DNA from: Eucommia ulmoides
Taxonomy: Eukaryota > Streptophyta > Magnoliopsida > Garryales > Eucommiaceae
DNA: 64,000 nucleotides
Assembly: GCA_016647705.1 (NCBI GenBank)
Contig: CM028325.1
Coordinates: 31,228,474 to 31,292,473, forward strand
Reading direction: 5' to 3'
Shown: positions 23,508-34,173 of the stretch, piece after piece
How the letters are laid out: every line of letters starts with the position of its first letter
Position numbering within the stretch: the first letter of the stretch is position 1
Program-made: the position numbers and the translations under genes
The notes under the pieces: model-generated
What the model was told of the DNA's origin: nothing
Seen by the model: only the letters and a program-made list of their open reading frames with translations
Databases searched by the model: none

Positions 23508-23828
23508 TATTATTATTATTATTATCTTTTCCCAATGCAATTGCATGACCACCACTTTTCTCTTTTGTTTTTGGTTAGATCTTTGTTAGGATTTTCTCTT
23601 CTTCTTCTTCTTCTTTTTTTTTTTTTTTTTTTCCAAATTACACTAATCTCCCCGAAATCTCTTTAAGATATCATTTAAGCCCAAAATCTAAAATTAATAT
23701 TTTAAAAATGATAATTGACCCCTAAAATTTTTAAAGTAAACATTAAATGACACAATGCACCTCGTTATTTTCTAAATATTCTAAACTGCAACTAAAAATT
23801 ATGTATATGCAAAACATCGGGTCTTACA
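22800..23828 (-). repeat. Diverged chromovirus LTR fragment
   Basis: It ends on + with 'catcgggtcttaca', matching the ends of the LTRs at 22004 and 59358. Upstream it shares 'tacactcacct', 'gcgaacct...ctaa' and related blocks with them. The other end is not resolvable near 22800. It includes an (AC)n run (about 23350-23372) and an (ATT)n tract. Confidence 0.65.
23465..23526 (+). repeat. (ATT)n microsatellite
   Basis: About 20 units of TTA/ATT with one interruption, inside the LTR fragment. A CTT/T-rich tract follows at 23600-23632. Confidence 0.95.
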
Positions 23829-24930
23829 GAACAGCTCCTCAAATAGCGACTTCCACTCGTAGTACGTGTCATACAACACCACGTACGGGTCTTTGGCTTT
23901 GAACACCCTCAAGACTGGTGAGATTTGGCTTTAATTGGCATGGGCTTTCAACTCGATTCTGTTTCGGATTATGTGCTTGGAGAGCTTGAATATACGGAGC
24001 TGGAAATGGGTAGGATAGCTGAGCCATATCGAATCCTCGTAGATGCAATCGTCTTGGATTGAGTACGACACTAACAACCGAAATTCAAATGGTGAAAACT
24101 CACAACGATTAATATGTGAATCTCCATCGCCAATCCACACTTGGGTTCTCTCTTTCTTAGCATGATCGTCTTTGCTCTCACCCAAGTGCCTTTCGTTTGC
24201 ATTCAGTTCCTCACGGTGGCTTTAACATTCGGATGTGATTTGTTCGCCCATCAGTGCCATCGCGTCTGACTCAGCCTCAATGTAGCAAAGAAGATGACCA
24301 ATTTGCGTCTACAAAGACGTTACGGCCGCATCAATTTTAGTGTAGACTATCTCGATATTGTCAAGACGATCCTCATGCTCATTGATCTGGTCATGCGTCT
24401 CCCTCCAAAATGCTTGAGTCTCCCCAATAAAATCAGCGAATATTTCTTCCAGCACGAGGGAAGACTCAACATATTGGTCCGGTGTGTCAATCCATGGTAC
24501 CGTGGTGGTGAAACTATCCCCCAAGTTTTGGTGACTTGGTGAATAATTTCAACAATGATAATCATAGGCCGCCAGTTCCTCCAACGATCAAATGACTTTT
24601 TTCGCAGTTAGGTCGTAGAAAAAAGAGGTATTGTTTCCTCTTTCCATCCATGTTATTGTTGTGGCTGATAACTTGTCGAGAAAATTCAGGAATTAACATT
24701 CTCTCGGGAACCCATGATTCGGAAACTGGAATAGCAGCTCGTTGTAACGATCCCAAGCGCAATACAATGGCTCAGAATCTTGTTGAAAGAAATGCATCAA
24801 TACTCATTGATCTAACATCTTTAAGTACACTGCATAAGAAATAAAAACAAAAAATTATACCCAAAAGAAATGGTTAAATTAAAATTAAATTATTTACTCA
24901 CAATATCAACAATAATAAAAAACACAATCC
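23829..24930 (-). pseudogene. Tat/Athila-type gag remnant
   Basis: This region lies directly downstream of the PBS on the minus strand, where gag belongs. Short reading frames (24762-24562, 24524-24309, 24185-23931) contain a plausible Gag-like acidic, helix-prone segment (IGETQAFWRETHDQINEHED). Stops and frameshifts break the frame, and I recognise no zinc knuckle. The domain is assigned mainly from position. Confidence 0.45.
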
Positions 24931-24945
24931 CCAGTAACGGCGCCA
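24931..24945 (-). other. Tat element primer binding site (tRNA-Asp type)
   Basis: On the minus strand TGGCGCCGTTACTGG lies six bases from the LTR end (...GCTAACA). It matches the TGGCGCCGTTGCCGG site of plant Athila/Tat-type elements, complementary to the tRNA-Asp 3' end, with two changes. Confidence 0.85.
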
Positions 24946-24951
24946 AAAACT

Positions 24952-26344
24952 TGTTAGCGGGATATCACGTCGCTACTTTAATCGCAAGTGTACGGGTCAT
25001 GTTTTAGTATAAATCAGAAGAGTAGGGATTGTCGTATCCATTGGAATTGAATTAGATGATGTCGTTGTGTATCGAGATTGTCATAACCTAACTTTATTTA
25101 AACGATAAAAATGTAATTTTTATAATTAAATATACTATACTAAATTAACTAACTAAATTAAAATACTAATATATGACGTTAATAGGAATTATTGTCTAGG
25201 GATTAACTTCGTTCACCAAAACGCATTCGATTCAATCTAGTTTACATTTATGGCATTCAAGCTATCTGACAATCTTTGTATCGAAATCTCAAACATTACT
25301 TCTCCTAAGTGTAAAGTGAATGAATATGTGATTTTGAGTCAACGAAGAAGTCCCCCTCAGCGTATATACGATACTAGGTCACATGAGTCTCGCCCCAACC
25401 TCATGGATTGCACACTTTCTAACTCCCTCCCGGGTTATTTGATTATCACATTGTGTTTAAACCCTAGTCCGAATCCGGGGTTACCTCTCCCAAGTGTCAA
25501 ACCCTGTATTCTCAATATATCATAACAAGCATATAGACATGGAAAATGGTAAACACAATCGGATAAATAAGAACAACCATTAACAAAACATCGATTTTAT
25601 ACAAATAACATTTTCATGAAGTCAATCGCTCCCTAGACAATATATGATTAGCTACTCATGACCGTAGCCCTATATACAATGAAATACAAGCTAAACATAT
25701 ATACACTATCAACCAAAACTAAGAGTAAAAGAGAGAAATGAGGAGACTAGCCGTTATCGGAAGAATCGCCGCTAAAACTGCTCCGAGAACGCTCCCTCCT
25801 TCTTGGCCTTGTGATCTTCCCTTGGTTGATAGTGGTTTGGAGCTATCAAACTTTTCCAAAAACATTCTAGGGTGTTTGGAAGAAGAGGAGATGATATAGG
25901 GATCAACAAATATCACAAAATATTCCAAAATATCAATTTTTTCAGCTATCGGACCGCCACAGTGGTGGAAATACAGAGAGTTCAGCAACTTTCTACTGTT
26001 TGACCGCTGCGGCGGTGGAATCACTACTGTGGTGGTGACACCCTTTCGTATTTTAGCTGTAACTTTCTCACCCAAAATCCAATTGAGGTGATTCAAAAAC
26101 CTTTGGAAAACTAAGAAAACTATCTACAACTTCTATGTTTTGTGTTTTTCCAAAATCAAATGGAATCGTGTTTAAAAGTAGCCTTAAAGTTACTGCACCT
26201 GTACCGACGTTGCCTCTTTTCACCCATTTATTCAAAAACCTATAAAACAATACAAAAACACATTAAACTAACAAAAGTGCTTGAAAACACAAAAATATTT
26301 GAATCTAAAAGTACTTCATTGTTTGGTAAATAAACCACTCATTA
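24952..26344 (-). repeat. Tat element 5' LTR
   Basis: Uninterrupted 1393-bp LTR, running on the minus strand from TAATGAG (26344) to GCTAACA (24952). It contains palindromic GC blocks (25950-26040, for example ccgctgcggcggtgg). It serves as the empty-site reference for the copia insertion in the partner LTR. Confidence 0.88.
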
Positions 26345-26349
26345 CTACC

Positions 26350-26389
26350 CAATTTCAATCCCCCCCTTGGGTAGCTTATTGGGCCAATA
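26350..26389 (+). repeat. Copia (+) 5' LTR, terminal 40 bp
   Basis: The sequence 'caatttcaatccccccct..gggccaata' corresponds to the LTR end of the minus-strand copia copies ('..ccccctcttgggtattctactgggtcaaca'). It continues the LTR interrupted at 4450 after the CTACC duplication. Confidence 0.75.
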
Positions 26390-26391
26390 AT

Positions 26392-26405
26392 TGGTACCAT
26401 AGTTG
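26392..26405 (+). other. Copia (+) primer binding site, degenerate
   Basis: TGGTACCATAGTTG occupies the same place as TGGTATTAGAGCTG in the minus-strand element and is followed by the same 'attttagctcg' context. Confidence 0.6.
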
Positions 26406-26429
26406 ATTTTAGCTCGATAGGCTTAAAAT

Positions 26430-27330
26430 CCTAGCTAAACACGATCACATGGAGTGCACTAATCATGATATCATATGTACTATGATAGAGTCTCCCACTT
26501 CCTCTGATAGTCAAGGTCCTGTTAGTGAGAATGATAAACTTGGTGATAATGGGGCTGCAGATAAGACTATTGAGACGTTGATTACCCTTACTTATAGTTT
26601 TGGAAAATAAAATTTGAAAATCGGGCAAAAGATTGCTATTCTTGAAAATGAAAAGTTTAGTACTACTAAGTCTCTTAAGAAGAAGAATCTAGACAAATAT
26701 TTTGAAACTTCTAAATTTACAAATGCTTTATCTGAAATTGGTAAGTTGTTTAAGAAAATCGATTCTCTTGAAGAAGAGAATGAAGTTTTGATAACTAATA
26801 TTTATGATTTTTAGCAAAATGATTTTAAAATGAAAAATATTTAGTCTTTAAATGAGACCTTGAGTATTGTGCTGGAGAATGCAAGATGTGAGCTTGATAG
26901 AGCTCGTGTGAAAATTTATTCTATTGAAAATGAGTGTCAAATTCTTAAGAATTATCTTAAATTAATGCATAAAAAACATTTTGGTCTATAGGTGAACGTT
27001 AGTTCATTAGAGTGATTACTTGAAAAGACTCAAAAAGAGCTCGATGAAGCAATGCATAAATCCAAGTATATTGAGAGAATTAAAGTTATTGAAAAACTAA
27101 TAGTTGCTAGCAGCTCCTCAATATCACCATCAATATCATGCTCCAGTACGAAATAAAGATTATCCAAAGAAATGTACTATCAATGTTAAATGTTTTTATT
27201 GTGGAAAGCATAATCATTTTGAGAAAGTTTGTTATTTGTTGCATGGTTACCCTGTCGGATCCAGAAATAACTGGATATCAAAGAGAGAAATTTTTTATAA
27301 ACGTAATAATCGGAGATTCGACTAATCAAG
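26430..27330 (+). pseudogene. Copia-type Gag remnant with zinc knuckle
   Basis: A broken frame resembles the Gag of the minus-strand element. A serine-rich N-terminus is followed by a lysine/glutamate-rich coiled coil (26614-26814, with KIDSLEEENEVL). Further coiled-coil pieces lie near 26860-27080. The CX2CX4HX4C knuckle CFYCGKHNHFEKVC lies within 27104-27325. At least three stops and one frameshift separate the parts. In the family this protein binds and packages RNA. Confidence 0.65.
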
Positions 27331-28266
27331 AGGATACAATAAATACTACATGCCAAGAAAAGAGTCCAGGTTCAATACACCAATAAGGAGGAATCAGTAT
27401 ATGTAAAGTGGAAAGTTCAAGACGCCGCAAGTTCAATACTTGAAATCAACTGATTCTTATCCTCAACAAATAGCGAGAAACCAATACCAAAGAAGGACAA
27501 TGTATAAAGTGGTGACAAAGCAAAATGAGGAAAAATAACTCAAACCACCGTATAAAGGCAAGAAAATTATAGCTAACCAATCCAGAAAAGAGCCAATGCA
27601 AGAAAGGGGGAAATCAAAGTGATAAATCAAGCAAAAGAAAATGTAATGGATTTAAAGGACAACAAGCTAGAAATTAACAATCCACCAAAGGTACACATAC
27701 CAATTGCTCCCAAGGACAATCCAGGTATGTCAGATTTTCTAAAATTCTAATATATTAATTTTGGTAGGGAGATGGATGTTTCACGTTTCTTAAATTAGAT
27801 ATTTGTGATGTGTGTGTGTGTGTTAAAACGTTTTAAATAATATGCGTGGATCAAAATAAGAAGTAAAAATTGAACTAGTTGATCAAATAGGGCAAAAATG
27901 CACAAAAGGACAAAAGGGCCTTGTTGGTCAACCGACAGGAACAGAGTTTGCACTATGTAGACTCTACCTTGGTCGATTAACTAACCAAGAATAGTCGATC
28001 AACTGATTCTTACGGGATTTATTCCCCAAGACCCCTAATTTCACCCTTATTTTGGTTTTCCTAAGAGTTTTCCTCTAAAATCTTCAAGAGATGCTCACGT
28101 TTTGGCTTGGAATAGAAGATTAAGGGCTTGGATCTATCATTTGGGAGTCAAAAGATTCATCATAAGGTCGGTTCTTCTTCCTCTCTCTAGGGTTTCGATA
28201 GATCTATTCCATCTTATTAGATTTTTTTAGTTTTAAATCAGTTGTTGAACTTACCATTAAGAGAAA
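27331..28266 (+). other. Spacer / putative leader of the captured reading frame
   Basis: A lysine-rich decayed coding tail (to about 27740) is followed by noncoding DNA with a short (GT)n tract (27807-27823). It holds three TCGGT/GGTCGA palindrome-type motifs (27924-28005) and a pyrimidine-rich stretch ending in 'tctctctagggtttcg' (28182-28197), as in plant 5' UTRs. Confidence 0.45.
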
Positions 28267-28973
28267 ATGCCTAGAGGTAAAATACCTTACCCTGGAAATC
28301 CAAAATTTGACTCTATCTATTTTGAGAACAAGGAGGCCAAAATAAAATACAAAAATAAATTTGCAAATCAAAAAGTCGTTTATTGTTAACCCATAGATTT
28401 TGATGGATTAAAGAAGAAAATATCGATCTTGAGAAGTATGTTAGGAATTTGGGTTGGAACGATTTTGTTTCCCAAAATAATGAATTGATGCCCTATTGGG
28501 TAAAAATGTTTTACAGTAATCTTACAAATAGATATAAACAAATGAGGTCATTTGTTAAAGGGGTTGCAATTAGATTTGATAAGTCAGAACTTAGAGATAT
28601 TTTGAAGATCAATAGAGGAGATGTCTTTCCATACAATACCCCTCAATGGCTTGCAATGAATATCAGGAGAAGTGAGATTGCTAATAAATTTGGGTTGGTT
28701 GATGATAAAGTAGGATCTTTATCGTTTGAGCATCATCTCATTCATTCGATGATTACGTATCCAATTGTGCCTAGAGGAGAGAGTCATGCGAATATTAATG
28801 CGTTCAATTTATACTTGCTAAATGAAATTGTTGGTGGTAGAAATCTTAATTTAGCCCATATTATGATGGAACACATGAAGTACCATTTAAATAAACTATC
28901 TAGAGTGCTACCCTATGCCAATGCGCTTCAAAGAATATTTGATTACTTCGGAGTTGAAAATGAACCTGAATAA
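28267..28973 (+). pseudogene. Putative plant transposon protein-type domain
   Basis: The frame opens at ATG 28267 (MPRGKIPYPGNPKFDSIYF), hits a stop near 28387, then shifts frame and stays open to 28973. The latter part has the pattern GWNDFVSQNNELMPYWVKMF..L, FVKGVAIRFDKSELRDIL and LIHSMITYPIVPRGESHANI. These resemble the helical domain seen in many plant 'putative plant transposon protein' predictions. The biochemical role is not established to my knowledge. It sits between Gag and the 3' LTR, where an extra open frame would be carried by a non-autonomous element. The family call rests on recalled motif patterns. Confidence 0.55.
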
Positions 28974-29138
28974 ATTAAATTTTTCGCAATGACCCCGGCA
29001 TGGATAAATGTTAGTCATTGTATTTTAATAGGGTATGAATTCAAGATAAATAGGTAGGTGATAAAGAAGGGGGAAGAGAGAGAAAGAGTAATGGTGGATG
29101 AAGAATGAGAAGATGAAAAATTAAGCTCGGATCAGAAG

Positions 29139-29357
29139 ATGCATATACTTAGGAATCAAGTTAATGATCTCCAGCAATACACAGAGATACTTGATTACAG
29201 AATGTCTGGAATTGAAAATAACATGGTTGAGATGAGGGTGTCTATGGAAAGCGGATACGGGAGGATTACTGAGACCATGGAAGCTGGGTTTGGGAGGATC
29301 ACAGGCAGTGTAGAACACATGTTCCAATTCATGCAGAACCCACTGTTTAGCAACTAG
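29139..29357 (+). CDS. Small coiled-coil frame downstream of captured domain
   Basis: A 72-residue frame, MHILRNQVNDLQQY..., with heptad-like hydrophobic spacing and repeated GYGRITETMEAGFGRITG units. In related plant reading frames a coiled-coil tail follows the transposon-protein domain. Here it is probably the C-terminal part of the same decayed gene, separated by stops between 28974 and 29138. No function is assigned. Confidence 0.35.
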   Translation: MHILRNQVNDLQQYTEILDYRMSGIENNMVEMRVSMESGYGRITETMEAGFGRITGSVEHMFQFMQNPLFSN

Positions 29358-30301
29358 AAGCAGGTTAGCACCCAACAATAGTATAGTGGGCACACTACAT
29401 TCGGAGCACAACAATACTTTAGAGGATCTACTGTATAAGGGTCGTCAGGGGCAGGATCATCTATGCCGTATTATTAGCAAATGCCCTTGAGTTCGAGCAT
29501 TCAGCTTGGTAGTCAATACCCACAACAGCCGGTTATGAGTCTGTTGGGACCGTACTAACTATTTAAGGGGACAGGGACCTCATTAGTTTTTATGCTTTAT
29601 CATTCTCAGTTTAGTTATGTAATTTGAACATGTCTCACCATAGTACCTTGGTTTGTAATAGTTAAATCTAGGATTTGTGGTACTGGATCTAGATAGACTA
29701 ATGGGTAATTAGTTTATTGTGGTTTATCTAAACAGGATCTTTTATGCTTAATATTTATTTCTTATGATGATCCACATATATTCTAGTAATTGAAAAATAT
29801 TTTTATCCAAAATAAAAAAATTATGATTTTTTGAAGGAAAATTTATTTTATCAAGATATTTATTAAGGGAGTTAAAAGAATTTTTTGTTTTGGTTCTCCA
29901 TCCCCAATTTTTGAGATGACAAAGGGGGAGAAATTATTTGATGTTTAAATGATTTAGATAATGTTTAGGAATTTGTTCGTCTAAGCATTGCATTGATTAA
30001 AGAGAGATCTTGGTTGAATTGAGAAATTGAGCTTTAAACGAGTTAGTTGATATTTATGAATTTGTTCTCTTAAGCATTGCACTTATTAAAGAGAGATCTA
30101 AGTTGATAAAAGTATATTGAGCTTTATTAAATATCATTATCATTATATTGATTTTTGGGCTTATATTGAATATCCGTTGAACTGTTTGAATTTGTCTTCA
30201 TGATTATGCTTAAATGAGTTAAATACCCGTCCTCAAATTTAAGGGGAGTATGGTTTTTTTTTTTTTTTTTGAAGAAAACATCAAAGTTAATTTTCATCAA
30301 T
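29358..30301 (+). other. Copia (+) internal 3' noncoding region
   Basis: AT-rich sequence without a recognisable gene. A 28-bp near-repeat occurs ('atttgttcgtctaagcattgcattgattaaagagag' near 29970 and again near 30060). A T17 run lies near 30254-30270. Confidence 0.5.
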
Positions 30302-30315
30302 CAAAAGAGTGAGAT
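30302..30315 (+). other. Copia (+) polypurine tract
   Basis: caaaagagtgagat directly precedes the LTR start TGTTGATCC. The flanking 'catcaaagttaatt' block is shared with the minus-strand element next to its PPT. Confidence 0.6.
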
Positions 30316-30713
30316 TGTTGATCCTTAGGTTTTGATTTACAATTAAAGGTTGATATTTTATGTGGAATTAATTTGTTATTGAATATTTCATAAACGAGTT
30401 CCATAATGTTGATTGTGTTGAAGATATCATTAAGAAAATGTTAAGGGTGCAAAAATTGACGCATTGAAGAAATGAAGTGCTGTGAAAACCTTGAACAAAT
30501 TAGGTGAAAACAACTCTATATATTTATACTCTTAATACAACCCAAATTAGAATTACACACGACACTATTAAATGAATTATCTTTTATGTATTGATGTGAT
30601 AAGAATTTAGGATCCTAATTATTGATTTAATATATGCTTCTTATGTGAAATTAAAAATAGAAATTGATCTAATTAAAAATAATGATTAAATTATAAAAAG
30701 TTGAAGTTTAAGG

Positions 30714-31125
30714 TCAATTCAGTCAACCGAGAAAAACAATCGGTTAACTGAATCAAACAGTAAGTTTTGGAGTAGGATTGATAAGGGAAATAACTACCCA
30801 ACATCAATCGGTCAACCAATCAGAAGGGATCGGCTAACCATTTAAAACAGTGAGATTTTTGGAGCAAAATAAGTAGTCCCTGCACCAATCGGTAAACCGA
30901 CCAAAGAAAATTGGTCAATCGATGGGCTTAGGGATATGGCAGGTGAAATCTCAGAAATAACTAGTCAACCGACTAAGTTGAAGTTTGGTAGGGGAATTCT
31001 CTGCATCAATCGGTTAACCGACGGAAGAGGTGTCGGTCAACCGACTGGCATATTTGATTGGCCTAATTTCAATGTTGTATCAATTAGTCAAGCGATGGCC
31101 AAGGATCAGTTAACCGACTGTTTTG
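30714..31125. repeat. TCGGTTAACCGA-type palindrome cluster
   Basis: About ten spaced copies of (t)cggt(t/c)aaccga variants occur, including a perfect 12-bp palindrome at 31010-31021. This is more than in the surviving part of the 5' LTR, because the 5' LTR lacks its first ~550 bp. Confidence 0.85.
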
Positions 31126-31829
31126 GTTGAGATTTCAAGGAACTTGGTCTTTCGGTAAAAAAATAGTCATTTTTTTATTATTCCAAGGGAGAATTTCGGG
31201 GGATCTGATCTTATTGAAGATATGATACATATATTTTATATCCCTATTGATTTGGTCCACATAATTAATTATTCTCTCAATTTAAATAGTTAAATACTTT
31301 CTATCTTTATAATTGTTAAATGAGAAATATTTTATGGGCTTATTTGAGAGATTTGGAAAGGTATTTCATATGGAACACTCCAGAATTGAATGATTAAGTT
31401 ATATGGGGTCTAAGAGAGCTTTTTAAAGGCATATCTTTTGAAAAGTAGCCGTTGGAGGGCTTGATATTGGTCTATATATTTAGACTTGTAGGATTGAGAT
31501 ACATAACATCAAGAAAATCAGTTCCTACGATTTTCTAAGAGTTATTATTCTGCTAAGATTTTTTAGAGAGATTTTGTGCTAAGTTCTTGATCTAAAGCAC
31601 TGATTGATTTGGCATTACTGACTTATGCTATCTTGTGATTCTATTTTCATTCTTCGGTGTTTTCCCTGTGAGATCTTTCAAAGCTATTGTTCTTAATTTG
31701 ATTTCATATTATTATTATTTGTTTAGTTGTAAAATCGTTAAAAAATCATTTTCATAGTTAAAAGCCTGATTTTTTTTTAAATGATTTTGTGTGATTATCT
31801 GATTACATGCTTTAATTTGTGCTACTCAC

Positions 31830-33234
31830 TAATAGGTATAAATTACCTATCTATTTTCAAACCGAACTTGTTAATTTTTGAGTATGTTTATTAAGTTTTA
31901 ATATGTTTTTATTCTTTTTCGTATAAATCAGGTGTATAGGGTGAAAATGGATGAAAATTGATCATAAACGATCAAATCGGATTAAGAACGGTGGAAAAAA
32001 CAAGTATGGAGGCAATATTCTGAAAAGCAGCCCACTATTGCGGCTTCTAGACCACCGCCGTGGCAGTGAATATGCAGAGAGGGGCCTAAAACTGCTGGAA
32101 GCCCACCGCCTAGGCGGTGAAACAACAGCAAGGTCCCTGCACCCACTGCTGCCTTCACCGTTGCGGCGAAGATCAAACCGACATACCCACCGCCGTGGCG
32201 GTGAACCCACTGCCGCGGCGGTCACTCTGCACCAGAATTAGATATTTATTTAGATATTTTTTGCTCCCTATTTCTTCTCCTCTCCTCTCTTCAAGCCAAA
32301 TTAGACCCATTAGGGCTTAGGATATTTTGAGAGTATTTTGGGGAATGTTCAACCAATTCCGAATGAGAAGAACATGTTGCGAAGAAAGAGAAGTGATCCC
32401 GAAGCATTTTTATCGGCAAATCTTCGGACTACGGCTAAGTTTCTTTCATTTCTTCTCTATTTTCTTAACTTAGGTAGATTGTTAAGCATGTTTAGCTTGT
32501 TTTTGCTTGTATAAACAATTATAGCCATGAGCTAAACATGGATTTTGTTTAGGGATTAATAATATTTATAAAAATGTTGTTTGTTTGAGTTTGTGTTTCG
32601 TTAATGGTTGTTCTTCGCTATTTTGATTGTGTTTATCGGCTTGTCATGATATTATGCTTAGATAGATATAGTGAGAAACCGAGATTTGACATTCGGGAGA
32701 GGTAACCCTGAATTCGGACTAGAGTAAACACAACGCGACGATCCAATAACTTGGGAGAGAGTTGGAAAGTATGCAATTAATGACGCTGGGGCGAGACTCG
32801 TGTAACGTAGTGTCGTTAAGACGTTAATAGGGACTTCTTTGTTGACGAGAAGTTGCAAATTCACTCGTCTTACACTCGGTAGAAATGGCAAGTGAGTTTA
32901 CGATATAGAAATTGTCGGATAGGTCAAACGCCGTTAACATAAACTAAACGAGACCAAACACATTTTTGTAAACAAAGCTAATCCCTAGGCAATCTTTTCC
33001 CTAAACATCTCAATATAGTATTATAGTTTAATTAGATTAATTAACTTAGTATTAGTATTAATTAATTATAAACTTCATTTTTACCACTTAGATAAAATTA
33101 GGTTATGACAAATACGGTATTCGATAATAATCTCAACCAATCCCTGTGGACACGATACCCTTACTCTCCCTATCTATACTAAAACTTGACTCGTACACTT
33201 GCGGTAAAAGTAGTGACATAATATTTTACCACCA
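31830..33234 (+). mobile_element. Solo LTR, Tat/Athila type, nested in copia 3' LTR
   Basis: It is flanked by CTCAC (31825-31829 and 33235-33239), the same site and duplication as the solo LTR at 2301-3649, to which it is homologous end to end. The GC-palindrome cluster (32048-32222) is better preserved here, with a perfect 16-bp palindrome at 32104-32119. Confidence 0.88.
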
Positions 33235-33957
33235 CTCACACTTGTTGATTAATCAAATATTAATTTGTCTTACATTGTATCTATCACGTAGTAAATTTCT
33301 AGACATTAATCGAGTATATCTGTATTGAGGTGGTAGAAGCTCATTGTGGGAAGAAACTCATATTTTTCTGTATTTGTAACTTCGAGTAGATTAGATACAG
33401 TTAGGCTGGTGTCTAATTAGGGTAGTTAGGTTTCAATCTTTTCCTGTGAAAAATATTAGGGTTTTATTTTGTCCTATGTATAAAAAAATTAGGTTATTCT
33501 TTTCCCTTGAAAAGAACTAGGTCTTGATTCTCCTTGGATTGAATTGAGTAAATTGTAAAGGTTCCATAATTTCTTATGAAAATGATACTTGTGAAAGTTG
33601 TGATGTTTGATCTTTAACCTATAAAAGAATTAGGTTTTGATTTATCCTGTAATAGAATTAGGTTAGTCTTTAGTTTGGTAAAAAGATATGGTTCTTCCTT
33701 AGCCTAGGAAAATAAAAATTATAAAGGTTGATTCTGAGCCTGGTAAAAGAATCGTTGTAAGGGTTTAGTTTCTACCTAATAAAGGAATCAAGGGTTTAGA
33801 GGTTGCGAATCTTCGTGGAGCTCGGGGGATTGGATTAGGAAAGGCTAACTTGTCGAACCAGAATATATTTTAGTGTTGATTCGAGAACCTAATTCAGCCC
33901 CTACAAAAATATGGATTTCACCCACATCAAGTCTCCGAACAGAGTTGCTAGGGCGAC

Positions 33958-34173
33958 ATAATCAGATTTCTCGACAGTTTCTTGAAATGGGGGATTGAGG
34001 TCAAGTGGGATGAAGAAGAAGATACGTACTTCTCCAATTGCAAAGTCTATTGGAACAACAATGAAATTTGTGGGTTCAATTCTTCAAATACCCATAAGAA
34101 TTTCATATGGTTTCGATCTCAAGCTCAATTTTTGCGCTATGGATTCGTCAATAGAGTGACCATCGAACCGTGA
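33958..34173 (+). pseudogene. Possible wall-associated-kinase-like ectodomain fragment
   Basis: A short frame contains KWGIEVKWDEEEDTYF followed by a C..(8)..CGFNSS pattern. This resembles the C-terminal cysteine-containing part of plant WAK-associated / LRK10-like receptor ectodomains, in which a GFEVKW-type motif precedes paired cysteines. Only about 60 residues are present, no kinase or signal peptide is nearby, and several expected cysteines are missing. It is at best a gene scrap abutting the truncated LTR. Confidence 0.25.

Larger units (their letters stand above)
4451..26344 (-). mobile_element. Tat/Athila-type Ty3/gypsy element, nested host of other insertions
   Basis: On the minus strand the order is 5' LTR (26344 to 24952), PBS (24945-24931), gag remnant (about 24930-23829), internal noncoding DNA carrying two foreign LTRs, PPT region (18751-18732), then the 3' LTR, split into 18731-18272 and 5379-4451. 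The insertion is bounded by the 5-bp duplication CTACC at 4446-4450 and 26345-26349. The outer flanks join to reconstitute the end of a copia LTR. No RT or integrase survives. In a 159-base hand alignment of the two LTRs (from about 4742 and 25243) I counted 24 mismatches, so the insertion is old. Confidence 0.85.
26390..30315 (+). mobile_element. Copia-like non-autonomous element (+), internal region
   Basis: Between the PBS and the PPT lie a Gag-like remnant with zinc knuckle, a leader-like stretch and a second, unrelated reading frame of the plant-transposon-protein type. No protease, integrase or RT motif was found in 3.9 kb. Confidence 0.7.
30316..33877 (+). repeat. Copia (+) 3' LTR, composite and 3'-truncated
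   Basis: It starts TGTTGATCCTTAGG, carries the nested Tat solo LTR (31830-33234), and is collinear with the 5' LTR (1347-4290). It breaks off at 'tagtgtt' (33877), about 200 bp before the expected LTR end. It lacks the final 'ttgggt...ccaata' block, so no target duplication can be tested on this side. Confidence 0.85.

Noticed and set aside
19307..23828. Solo LTR plus LTR fragment read as one chromovirus element
   Set aside because: Only about 0.8 kb lies between them, with no PBS, PPT or pol. The solo LTR has its own near-perfect duplication, so they are separate.
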